From Paulinella micropora (lineage: Eukaryota > Cercozoa > Imbricatea > Euglyphida): 51,951 bases of DNA. How positions within the stretch are numbered: position 1 is the first letter of the stretch; each line of letters opens with the position of its first letter. The stretch is taken from NCBI GenBank assembly GCA_009731375.1, contig BJOX01000356.1, positions 570,309-622,259 of the forward strand, given 5' to 3'. Below, one piece after another: positions 24,640-51,951 of this stretch. Made by a program: the position numbers and the translations under genes. Below the pieces are notes generated by a model. That model was given only the letters and a program-made list of their open reading frames with translations. It ran no database searches and was not told the origin of the DNA.

Positions 24640-27600
24640 TTAAAATCCGTAAGGCAGTGTAGAGATATGGTTCTCTTTAATCGGCTGTATTACTCTTTTT
24701 GTGTAAGTAAATGAGAATATCTATTTCAAATGTTCGGAGGTAATCGTTTTGTCTTTTTTGTTCCTCGTAATTTTGCTGTGGTTGTGTATTGCTACATTTC
24801 CATTCTCAGCCACCTTCTTTGCTATGTGCTTTTCTCCTTCTGTCTCCAATAATGCTTCTAATTCCTCATATGCTTTCTTTGATAGTTCTTCGTCCTTTAT
24901 TCCCAGACCATTGCTTATCACACTAAACACATTTACCAAGTTCAGTTTCCTGCAAGTTCATAGAAAAGCCTTTCAGTTTCATTTTTGTTGTGCCGTCGTT
25001 TAGTATGTAGCAGTATGACTTAGGCCCCGAGCCCACAAATGTAGTTATCTTTCTGCTTACTTTTGTCTTTTTGTCTATTAGTTCGTCTGTCCATTGTCCT
25101 AATAAGTCGCCTGTCGGTATTGTTGTCTGTCCTTGTTTTTCATCAACTGAATATATTATGCTGTCTGTGTCGTGATATAATACCCTGTCTCCCAATCTAT
25201 CCATCATATCATACAATCTCATTTGTGCGTGTGCTGTTGTGAATAAAGCCACACATATGTTTGTGTTGTAAGGGTCTGACACTTTTTCGGGGTGTAGATT
25301 GTAGGATAGTTCAAGGCATTCTTTATTTATCATATTAATTGAGATTTCGTTTATGTCTTTGTCATGTAGTATTTTGTATAATTCTGCCTCACTCCTGACA
25401 ATTGTCGTCTGTGTCTTGTTGCTTTGTTGTCCAAACTTTCCCCACAGAGAATTCAGACATAGTTTTGCGACTGCCCTCCTTCCTTCATTCTTTTCTATTT
25501 TGCTTTTGTCCAACTTAATACCCATCTTTTCCTCATAGTCCTTTATGTAATTGTCTTTTTGTTCCTCCGTTTCCACATTTGACGGGTAGCCACTTGCCTC
25601 TTGCTTTACTTGTAGAAAGGTTTTTATGTAGTCTTTGAATAGGGTTGTTGTTTGTTGTTCCCAGTGCCACAGCTCATAAACTTTAATGATATTATAACCT
25701 TTTTCCATTGCTTTATAAATGAGTGGTGTTGCCCAAGTGCCTGTGAGTGCCCTCTCTGTGTCGTCGTGCTGACATTTGTCCTGTAAGTTTTCCTTTCCAC
25801 ACTTATTACATAAATAATACATCATCTTTCCTCTATCTTGGCAGGGTAGGACAGGGTGAATTAGTCCCCTCGGCGGAATCATTTTAACTTTGGCTAATTC
25901 AAATGCTGTCTTTTGCTTTATCATTTGTAATGCATGTGTGCTTTTGATTACCTTATGATGTCCGAGAGGGTAGGGGTCAGAGGGAGCATATGTCTATGTA
26001 TTTGGCGTATTGTTGTTCATTCATTGCCCTCCAATATAAAGATAGAGCATTTGTCCTTCCCCCAAACATTGAGTGTCGTGGGTTAATTGTCTCTTGCTCC
26101 ATTAATGTCACTTCTATGTTCCTTTTGAATTCCTGCTTTACTCTTATTCTGTTCCACTTACAACCCCATATTGTTATTAAATTATTCACTTCCTCGTGTT
26201 GCTTTATTAAAGTTTCCAGTCGTTTTGTTTCCTTGTGTAATTGTCCAAATGTCTTATTAACAGATTGCTCTTTATTCATTTGATTGCAGTCATAACACTC
26301 AGGACATCCGTGCCAGTAGCACCCATGAAACTCATGCAGTTTTTGTCTTTGGGTCATATCCGTCTAAGTATGCCTTACCTGCGCCTTTTAAATACATAAT
26401 TTTTTTTCCATTTAATCCGTGCTGTATGGTTGTATTGTCTTTCTTCTCTCTGTATGATAGCCACTCCACGCACATACGGCTCGTTTTTGCTGTGTCTGTT
26501 CTGTGTGTTGGTATGACTGCTATGCTATCTGTCGGCATATAGATTGCTTTATATAATTCCATACAGGTAGATGCGATAGTTGTGTATTGGAATGGGTCTA
26601 TGCCGAATTCTAGAAAACTCTCTCTAAATTTCATACACCCCCTTCTAAATATATCCACATCACTATGACAATATGCTTCCATTTCTTTTTTGAAATCAAA
26701 CACTTTGCACTTCTGTTTTTCATACTATTTCAGAAATTCTTGTCGTTTATGTTTTGAAAATGTGTTGTAGCCGTAATAGTCCTTGTCTGTTATAGCACCT
26801 ACATAATTTTGATTTGCATCAGTATTGAAGAAGTGAGGGAAAAATCCTTTTTTTAATTCGTCTAAACCAAAAGTCTCAGGGAAATCAGACAGGGGCATAG
26901 TTAGGAAAGATAGACTATCAATAAGCCTAATCTTACCACAGCTATCATCATAATCTTACCCCCTTGATATATGACAAATGGTGAAATGTCTTTTTCTATC
27001 AACCATTTAAGCACAAACTGACAATCATAACCCCTCACATTATGTGCTATGAACGTGAAGTTCTTGTGTTGATTGCTAAATGCACAATTACAAAACTCAT
27101 CTATGCTTTTGTGTATGATTGGTGTGCTGTCTGTAAAATACTGACTTTCTGAATGGTTAATAATATGTGTGCCTGTCTCCTGAGTTGCATCAAAATCAAA
27201 GAATACATATTTATCAGAAGGCTTATGTATTTCTTTTTGTTTCATATTACACCTATGCTCAAAGGGTTGTTTCATATTACACCTATGCTCAAAGGGTTGT
27301 AAGATTTTACAATTTTTACATTTGTCATAACCGCACTTATGTTCGCCTGTGTATATCTTAGAGCAGTTAAGGAATTTCTTTTTTGTTTCACAAGTGCTTG
27401 TGCTGTGATTGTTGAAGCATTCATCATTCTGAAATTTACGATTACATTTTTTGCATTGTTTCCATTTTGCTATGTTGTTATACCCCTTACATCCATCCGT
27501 AAGGCATATATTACATTTCGCCACACAGGAATGATTATGCTCATAACCCTTCATACACTGCTCGCAAAAGTTTTGTTTTGATAGAAAGGCTTTCATGCTC

Positions 27601-28263
27601 ACTATGGTGTCGTAATGGTTTTGGTTTTGAGTATGTATAGGTGTTTGTATGGTTGTTCCTTTTCATCTTTGATTTCAGTTTTATATATTATCTTGTCTGG
27701 AAATTCAACAATTGCTATGTTGTATTTTATATGACTGGCAAACACATCTACCTCAGGAAGTCTGCATAAATCTTTTATGACACCAGCCTCCTCGTGTAAA
27801 ATGTTTGCAAGTTCGTTTTGAATTCTACGTCCATCCTTTATCTGTGAATATTTTTGATGTTTCTCTATCTTTGCTCTAGCAACTACAATAGACCTTGCCA
27901 GACATATGTTATCTTTGTTTTTGATTGTTATCACTCCTTTCTTTTTGTAAATGTCATCCTGTGTTATTGCTTTCAATCTAGCCCCTCCCTCTGGCATCCT
28001 TACTCCCATAAAATTGAAATTATATTGAAGTCAATGATGTTTGGTTCTTCCCTTTTCATCTCTTTTGTTTCCCTTTGTTTTCTGTCGGGCATTACATACT
28101 ACTCAGGGTTTGGTAGTGCCCCTCTTGGTGTTGTTATGTCATTAAAACTCTTGCCGTTTGGTTTTTTTACATAGAGTTTGTTTTGCAGTATTTGGAATGG
28201 TATGCCCTGTTCTGTGAACTTGTCAAGGTTCCAAGTTTGCACCCCGTAGTCTATGCTTGACAT
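24640..28263 (-). pseudogene. PLV protein-primed family B DNA polymerase, heavily fragmented
   Basis: About 1200 codons. Reading from ATG 28263: N-terminal domain (stop TAG 28099-28101), 27602-28009, a Cys-rich zinc-like part then exonuclease motifs YVFFDFDATQ and FTFIAHNVRGYD (26901-27602), exo III YCHSDVDIFRRGC (26332-26703), motif A remnant DICSL with a stop replacing the next residue (near 25983-25990), motif B KLCLNSLWGKFGQ, motif C YHDTDSIIY, KxY GPKSYCY (24923-25924), and the C-terminal RNKKD and TLPYGF (stop TAG 24721-24723, final stop 24640-24642). At least five frameshifts are needed. This polymerase replicates PLV genomes from a terminal protein. The exo I motif has Asp where Glu is usual. 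A 30-bp tandem duplication at about 27240-27300 repeats QPFEHRCNMK. Confidence 0.9.
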
Positions 28264-28269
28264 GTGCTT

Positions 28270-28293
28270 TTGTTTTTGAAGTAGTCAAAACAA
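28270..28293 (-). terminator. Stem-loop between the small basic gene and PolB
   Basis: On the plus strand TTGTTTTTGA and TCAAAACAA pair with one bulged base. The element lies directly downstream of the minus-strand gene ending at 28311 and 7 nt upstream of the PolB start. The arm matches the stem of the hairpin at 28485. Confidence 0.5.
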
Positions 28294-28310
28294 ATTGGTT
28301 ATATTCTTTT

Positions 28311-28475
28311 TCATTTTTTTTCCTTTGCTTTCTTCAATATGATCTCCTTGTTCTTGTAGTAGTAGTCCTTAGCACTCTGCTGTGCTTTCTCTTTGTTTTT
28401 TATATTGTAAATTTTCATTCGTTCTGAGTTCCTTTGCATGATTTCTTCGTCTGTAAATACTTTGGTTCTACCCAT
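28311..28475 (-). CDS. Small basic PLV protein (54 aa)
   Basis: I chose the start at 28475 (MGRTKVFTDEEI). The upstream in-frame Met at 28508 lies inside a perfect hairpin that looks like the 3' end of a previous gene. The protein is Lys/Glu/Asn-rich and helical (RMKIYNIKNKEKAQQSAKDYY), possibly DNA-binding. No family recognised. It is co-directional with PolB. Confidence 0.5.
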   Translation of the reverse strand: MGRTKVFTDEEIMQRNSERMKIYNIKNKEKAQQSAKDYYYKNKEIILKKAKEKK

Positions 28476-28484
28476 CGTATGTCT

Positions 28485-28508
28485 TTGTTTTTGAATTTTC
28501 AAAAACAA
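28485..28508 (-). terminator. Perfect stem-loop at the 3' side of a gene lost in the gap
   Basis: TTGTTTTTGA / TCAAAAACAA, a perfect 10-bp stem with loop ATTT. By analogy with the other PLV hairpins it probably ends a minus-strand gene now hidden in the (TA)n tract or gap at 28515-29095. Confidence 0.5.
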
Positions 28509-28509
28509 T

Positions 28510-28514
<5 letters not shown>

Positions 28515-28585
<71 letters not shown>
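28515..28585. repeat. (TA)n tract at the edge of an assembly gap
   Basis: Pure TA dinucleotides run into the Ns. The assembly broke here. ATATAATATTTC resumes at 29096. Confidence 0.95.
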
Positions 28586-29095
28586 NNNNNNNNNNNNNNN
28601 NNNNNNNNNNNNNNNNNNNNNNNNNNNNNNNNNNNNNNNNNNNNNNNNNNNNNNNNNNNNNNNNNNNNNNNNNNNNNNNNNNNNNNNNNNNNNNNNNNNN
28701 NNNNNNNNNNNNNNNNNNNNNNNNNNNNNNNNNNNNNNNNNNNNNNNNNNNNNNNNNNNNNNNNNNNNNNNNNNNNNNNNNNNNNNNNNNNNNNNNNNNN
28801 NNNNNNNNNNNNNNNNNNNNNNNNNNNNNNNNNNNNNNNNNNNNNNNNNNNNNNNNNNNNNNNNNNNNNNNNNNNNNNNNNNNNNNNNNNNNNNNNNNNN
28901 NNNNNNNNNNNNNNNNNNNNNNNNNNNNNNNNNNNNNNNNNNNNNNNNNNNNNNNNNNNNNNNNNNNNNNNNNNNNNNNNNNNNNNNNNNNNNNNNNNNN
29001 NNNNNNNNNNNNNNNNNNNNNNNNNNNNNNNNNNNNNNNNNNNNNNNNNNNNNNNNNNNNNNNNNNNNNNNNNNNNNNNNNNNNNNNNNNNNNNN
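28586..29095. other. Assembly gap (N run)
   Basis: 510 Ns. It may contain the PLV right end, its terminal repeat or an integrase gene. Confidence 0.99.
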
Positions 29096-29630
29096 ATATA
29101 ATATTTCATTTCTTTAAATAATATTTATTCATTTATTTACCAACTTTCAATACAGAGCACCTCTTTTTTTTTTTGGAAAAAGATAAGGGGGCTCAGCACA
29201 CCGAGAAAGAATAAGAAAAGGGGGATAAGGAAGCCTAGTATTAATAGTTTGTGAAAAAGTGTAATTTTCTAGTTTTGCTAGTTTTTGTTGATTAATAGGA
29301 GAGCGAAATAAGTTAAATTTATAGTATATGAATATAAAGATAAGTGTGCTATAGTAATAACTATAGTAGTGTCACTTGCATTGATTGTCGAATTGCCAAA
29401 TGATTCAATCCGGCCCGAGTTTCGCCCATATCGACGGGTCTTGGCAGCCCCAGCTTTCCCTTCTTCGAAGCGGAGAGTCCGAAACCGCCATGTCCAAGGG
29501 GTCACCTTCATTCAGTCGAAGAAGAATAAAGAAAATGAAAAGGGAGAAGAAAGAAAACAAAAGCAAGAAAGAAAGTTTGCTGTTCATAGTGCCTACTACG
29601 TGACGTATACATCTGTGGATTAGTCTGCAG
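29096..29630. promoter_or_regulatory. Gap flank and 5' region of the MMTAG2-like gene
   Basis: AT-rich sequence to about 29390, then more GC-balanced DNA (29390-29520), which could hold the promoter or 5' UTR. The base before the start codon at 29631 is the end of TCTGCAG, a good 3' splice site, so a 5'-UTR intron ending at 29630 is possible. Otherwise no recognisable element. Confidence 0.35.
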
Positions 29631-48381
<18,751 letters not shown>

Positions 48382-48498
48382 TAAGGATAGAAGGGAGGAG
48401 CATGAAAAAGTTCACATCCATTGGCCTAATTTTAGAAATATTCAAACTATTCATAGATTTTATTATAATAATATGACTAGTATTAATAAATATATAAA
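48382..48498. other. 3' flank of the MMTAG2-like gene
   Basis: AT-rich. No canonical AATAAA directly after the stop; several AATAAATA/TATAAAA strings (for example near 48486) could serve as poly(A) or promoter signals. Confidence 0.4.
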
Positions 48499-48834
48499 AT
48501 GTTAATATTATTATATTTGACATATACTGGCCTTTTCATCCGTGGCATCTTCTATGCTGTTGAGGACGTTAAAGTTGCGTAACGGTTCGATCCATTTGCT
48601 GCTTTTGCATTATCTCAGGCTCAACGCCATGTCTATGATTTTTTATTATTATTATTATTTTTTAATAATATTATATTTTTAATATTAATAATTTTATTTA
48701 TTTTTACGCCGAGGCGAGCACTTCCACTGCATGGTTTTATTAATAATGAAATACTTGCCACTCATAGGGCTGAGTCACCAGGGAAGCCTCGGACCGTTCA
48801 GGACAGTGATTCTGACGAAGAGAGTAGTCAGTAA
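48499..48834 (+). pseudogene. Unrecognised coding remnant with an in-frame stop and an AT-rich insertion
   Basis: A single frame of 112 codons, open except for TAA at 48580-48582. It includes LFIRGIFYAVEDVKVA, then after the stop RFDPFAAFALSQAQRHVYDF, then about 75 bp of pure T/A codons, then RALPLHGFINNEILATHRA and an acidic tail ending DSDSDEESSQ. The flanking parts look like genuine protein and share a frame across the A/T insertion. I do not recognise the family. An endogenous viral or retroelement protein is one possibility; chance is another. Confidence 0.4.
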
Positions 48835-50471
48835 ATATTAATATTAATACTACTGTACTTGAATAGAGTACTATCATTAATATACCCGAGATGATGATCA
48901 GAGCCTTACTTTATAGGTGACGCCAGATCATCATTGTGATCTTATGAATAATAATACTTGAAATACTAACTTGAAGTTATCAATCACTATTAATATTATC
49001 ATCATTCATTGTGATCAACCGTTCAATCGTGAGACTATAAATACAGTCACAGTATTATAGTACCAAAACTTGTGACATCAAAGCCTGAGCCTCGGCCCGG
49101 GCTGACTGTCACTAGGCAATATTTTTTGAGTCCTGGCAAAATCATATTATTAATATTAATAATAAAGACTCCTAATGAGTATATATTGTACTATATCATC
49201 TAAATGATATAACTACGCCGCCGGCCCCATAGTACCGTTCGTTACGCAAACAAAGTGACTGTTTGCTTGCCACTCGTACCGTTATGTAACTGTGACTCGC
49301 GCCGCTGCCGCCGGGCCGCACTGTCTAGTTAGCGATGACGACTAAAATAGTGAATCCGGCAGCCGCTCAGTGTATTATTAACACAATATTATTATTATAT
49401 ATTTCACCGCTGTACTGCCCCCCTGAGTCACGTAGGATTATATACTATTGTAGGCATCACCCCCCGGATAGCCGGTAAAAAGTACCTTTTCCTGGTGATA
49501 GGTGCACCAGCTTGTTTTTCAGTATTATTTGTCCGGATTGGACCTGATGCCATTTTATTCCTGGTCTGTTGCCGTTTTCCTTTTTGGCTTCACTGAGCTA
49601 ATACAACGAGACATCATTCTCATTCTTGAGGACTGTGTTTGGTTGTATTACCGACTTTTTACGAGCTATCGTTGGGGGCATTACATTTGGAGTCCACATC
49701 ACTAGGGTGATTTCTTTCTGCTTTGCCACACAGGCAACAGAGTGAATTTTCACTGACCTGTCTCACACGGGGACGTCAGACGAAAACAAATACTCCAACA
49801 CAGCTCCCTCATAACTCTTTCACAAAACAAATAATTTGATTGGTCTCAAGCAGGTGTCTCGTACCCTCTAGCCCAATCAGTATCTGTGTGCTCACAAGGA
49901 GACATCAGATACAAACTCTCTGTCGTTCTTGCTGTTCTCACACAGAGACCAAGAAGAAGGAGGTGGACAGAAGAGTGAAGGAACACACACAAAACACAAA
50001 CAAGCATAGGGACAGGAGCACAACACTCTACCCTTCTAGTTTGTGCATTTATCTGCATTATCTCACACATACGTCAGAGTATTTTTGCAAATCTCTGATC
50101 GTTTTCTAAAGGTAGGTCTGAGAACCTATCCGACCGACTGTCGACTTCTCAAGGAGAGCTTTTCTAGCTTCTCTATTACTATCTGTGTGTAGGTCCAAGT
50201 GCCTCATACTAGATACAATATAGAAAAGAAGGAGGAGAAAGTAATCTGAGTAAGGAGAACAAGAAATCGGAGAAAGTCTCAAAGACTATTTTTCTCAAAC
50301 AAAAACAAACATACAAACAGTGTTTCATAGAGGACAGGGAATCTTATCCTACCCTCTCTATTAGTTTCTCTCTTCACTAGTCAATCGACTGAAGGAGGAA
50401 CAGAACACAAACGAACAAAAACCAAACATAGGAGCTGACACTGTCCTCCTGTTGATCACTACTACGACATC
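48835..50471. other. AT-rich intergenic region
   Basis: Many short A/T tracts of the type TTATTAATATTAATAAT are interspersed with GC-balanced segments. From 49500 the composition becomes even, with a string of short phrases such as CTCACACGGGGACGTCAG and CTCACAAGGAGACATCAG that look like diverged repeats. No convincing gene. The region just before 50472 is presumably the leader of the next ORF. Confidence 0.4.
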
Positions 50472-51289
50472 ATGTCGACAGAGACCGCCGAAGTGAGTGA
50501 ATTCTCGGAGGCAGATCAAAGAAGAGAAGAAGAAGAAGCAGGAGGAGGAGGAGGAGGAGGATTGAATGAAGGAGGAGGAGGAGGATTGAATGAAGGAGGA
50601 GGAGGAGATGAAGGAGTAGGAGGAGGAGTAGAAGAGGGCTGGGATGATGAAGGAAGATATGGAGGAGACGAAGATGAAGGAGGATTTGAACAAGAAGAGA
50701 CGGGAGGAGGAGGAGCATATGGTAATCCCTTACCACCTGCCTACACGGGAGGAGGAGGACGAAAAATGATCGACTTGATTCATAGTGATGGAGAGGAGAT
50801 CACAGTGGAGGAACAACAGTGGGTGCAAGACCACTATGACCTCACTAAAGAAGAGTTTGATAACAAGATGGGGGTAGAGAAGGATACCTATGTGTGGATC
50901 CCTCAGGATCAAAGAAGAGAGAAAAGTCGTGCTAAAAAGGATGTCTATATCCTATTATCAAACACAGCACAGCTCCTCGGCAAACTGGTCTCTGATCCAG
51001 AAGAGAGAAAGAAGATACAGCATATCAAGTTTGGGGACACACACACCCACCTTTCTTGAATTACTCGATGCTATCGGGTGTACACTCAAACCCTGATTTG
51101 GGAACGTTCATACGGCCCACGATGTGAGGGTTACCTCCAGTACACACACCCAAGAGCAATAGCCAGATTCCTCGCGACTGGTCAGGAGGCAGTCGATGTA
51201 ACAAAAATGAAGACCAATCTGGGTTCNNNNNNNNNNCGAACACCAATCTGGGTTCGAAAAACTCGAGTGGCATATTTCATTTTTTTACG
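50472..51289 (+). pseudogene. Acidic Gly/Glu-rich protein, frame broken after about 195 codons
   Basis: The first ORF (50472-51059) starts MSTETAEVSEFSEADQRREE. It continues with Gly/Glu-rich low complexity (two LNEGGGG phrases), then a globular part (IDLIHSDGEEITVEEQQWV, YVWIPQDQRREKSRAKKD). At about 51040, inside an (AC)n run, the frame changes: the next frame has FLELLDAIGCTL, and then a third frame has YLQYTHPRAIARFLATGQEA. These look like one protein broken by indels. A 10-N gap follows at 51227. No family recognised. An acidic disordered N-terminus before a helical domain would also suit a gag-like or nucleocapsid-associated protein. Confidence 0.45.
51227..51236. other. Assembly gap (10 N) flanked by duplicated sequence
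   Basis: ACCAATCTGGGTTC is present on both sides, again the mark of an unmerged overlap. Confidence 0.7.
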
Positions 51290-51951
51290 ATGGAAATGAA
51301 GGCCTTGGAGGAGGGGAAGGCAGAGATGGAAAAAAGCATTAAGGCAGCAGGAGAAACTCATCCTGTGATTGATGAGTTAGAGAAGACCGACAGAGTTCTG
51401 ACCAAGATCAGACTGTTGATGGGTGCGTTACTGCATAAGGAGGCATGGAAGAGATGGATTCCTACCAAGGATCACTCTGTCCTTAAATCACTTAGTAACG
51501 CACCACCGGTCGCCAACAAAGCAGGTGTTGACCAATATGTGGAGAAATATAATTTTCTCAGATCTGCTTCTGAATTGGTGGCCTTTATCACTCATGCTCA
51601 AAAGCTGGTGATATCTGAGAAGAAGAAGGCGAAAGAGAATGAGGAGTTCGAGAAGACGATGAGACTGGAAAGAATGAAAGCAAAAGTGAGTGGTGCAAAG
51701 ACACACCCTCCGACATATTTGACCCCACCAGCTCCTGCCCCACCAGCCCCTGCACCCTCGGGCTCAACTACGGTGGTGGTCACAAACACGGAGAAGAAGG
51801 ACAGACAAAATATCATAAATGGAGTGGCAAGTCTCATGCTATATGCCAAGAGGAGCTCAGACAAAGACTCTGATGCTTCGCTTTTGAGCAAGCTCAAAGA
51901 GATCAATGCCTGCATGAAGGCTTTTCCTTGCGACGAAACGCAGGAATACGA
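51290..51951 (+). CDS. Partial ORF, helical Lys/Glu-rich protein of unknown function
   Basis: Open from ATG 51290 to the window edge (220 codons, no stop). It may be the continuation of the broken ORF that starts at 50472, since sequence just upstream across the gap also looks coding. Features are a charged helical start (EMKALEEGKAEMEKSI), a globular part (RLLMGALLHKEAWKRW), a coiled-coil-like Lys/Glu segment (SEKKKAKENEEFEKTMRLER), a Pro/Ala linker (PPAPAPPAPAPSG) and a C-terminal helical part. No catalytic motif seen. Family unknown. Confidence 0.5.
   Translation, partial: MEMKALEEGKAEMEKSIKAAGETHPVIDELEKTDRVLTKIRLLMGALLHKEAWKRWIPTKDHSVLKSLSNAPPVANKAGVDQYVEKYNFLRSASELVAFITHAQKLVISEKKKAKENEEFEKTMRLERMKAKVSGAKTHPPTYLTPPAPAPPAPAPSGSTTVVVTNTEKKDRQNIINGVASLMLYAKRSSDKDSDASLLSKLKEINACMKAFPCDETQEY

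Larger units (their letters stand above)
16170..28585. mobile_element. Decayed endogenous Polinton-like virus (PLV)
   Basis: Composition switches from GC-rich to AT-rich within about 30 bp at 16140-16170. It stays AT-rich to the (TA)n tract and gap at 28.5-29.1 kb. The gene set is diagnostic of a PLV: A32/FtsK-like packaging ATPase, adenain-type protease, penton, double-jelly-roll MCP, fibre-like protein and protein-primed PolB. Structural genes are on the plus strand, replication genes on the minus strand. I found no integrase or terminal inverted repeats; the right end may be in the gap. About twenty frameshifts and stops show it is not functional, while host exons and the GC-rich ORFs are mostly clean, which argues against sequencing error. 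Confidence 0.88.

Noticed and set aside
29278-29623. Short ORFs on both strands upstream of exon 1
   Set aside because: No homology-like features. They overlap each other and the probable 5' UTR of the MMTAG2-like gene.
48570-48620. GGTTCGATCC as the B box of a tRNA gene
   Set aside because: The flanking bases cannot form a T-stem, and no acceptor stem or A box is found at the right distance.
49502-49705. 67-codon hydrophobic ORF
   Set aside because: Aromatic-rich but without neighbours, repeats or known motifs; likely chance in AT-rich DNA.

Overview
The window is nuclear DNA of a unicellular eukaryote. It holds a spliced host gene with GT-AG introns, AATAAA poly(A) signals and long microsatellites, and two blocks that look viral. 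I cannot name the host species from sequence alone. The window is a mosaic of four compositional blocks.

(1) 1-16169, very GC-rich. Long intronless ORFs lie on both strands: a BspA/DUF285 + PKD surface protein, a 1616-aa type I membrane glycoprotein-like protein, a 904-aa Cys-rich protein, a PrimPol-type primase with a UL52/PrimPol zinc knuckle, a 157-aa orphan, and a fusion of 11 C2H2 zinc fingers to a degenerate-looking PDDEXK nuclease-like domain. The packing, lack of introns, envelope-like protein and viral-type primase suggest a fragment of an endogenous large DNA virus. That is inference.

(2) 16170 to about 28.6 kb, AT-rich. This is a decayed Polinton-like virus (PLV) with packaging ATPase, adenain-type protease, penton, double-jelly-roll major capsid protein, fibre-like protein and protein-primed DNA polymerase B, plus small PLV-type proteins. 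Most large genes carry frameshifts or stops. Stem-loops lie just after stop codons, and two hairpin families keep the loop sequence while the stem changes.

(3) 29.6-48.4 kb. One host gene, an MMTAG2 (MMtag / kinase-phosphorylation domain) homologue. I could chain 11 exons with fully consistent phases into 1314 nt (437 codons plus stop). Its introns are almost entirely tetra-, penta- and trinucleotide arrays, 5'-truncated retroposon-like copies, and repeated fragments of the gene's own exons.

(4) 48.4-51.95 kb. AT-rich DNA with broken, unrecognised coding remnants and a partial ORF running off the right edge. A virus- or retroelement-derived origin is possible but not shown.

Assembly gaps lie at 5426-5435, 12451-13426, 28586-29095, 32356-32365, 41586-41643 and 51227-51236. 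Several 10-N gaps have the same sequence on both sides, so they are probably unmerged contig overlaps.
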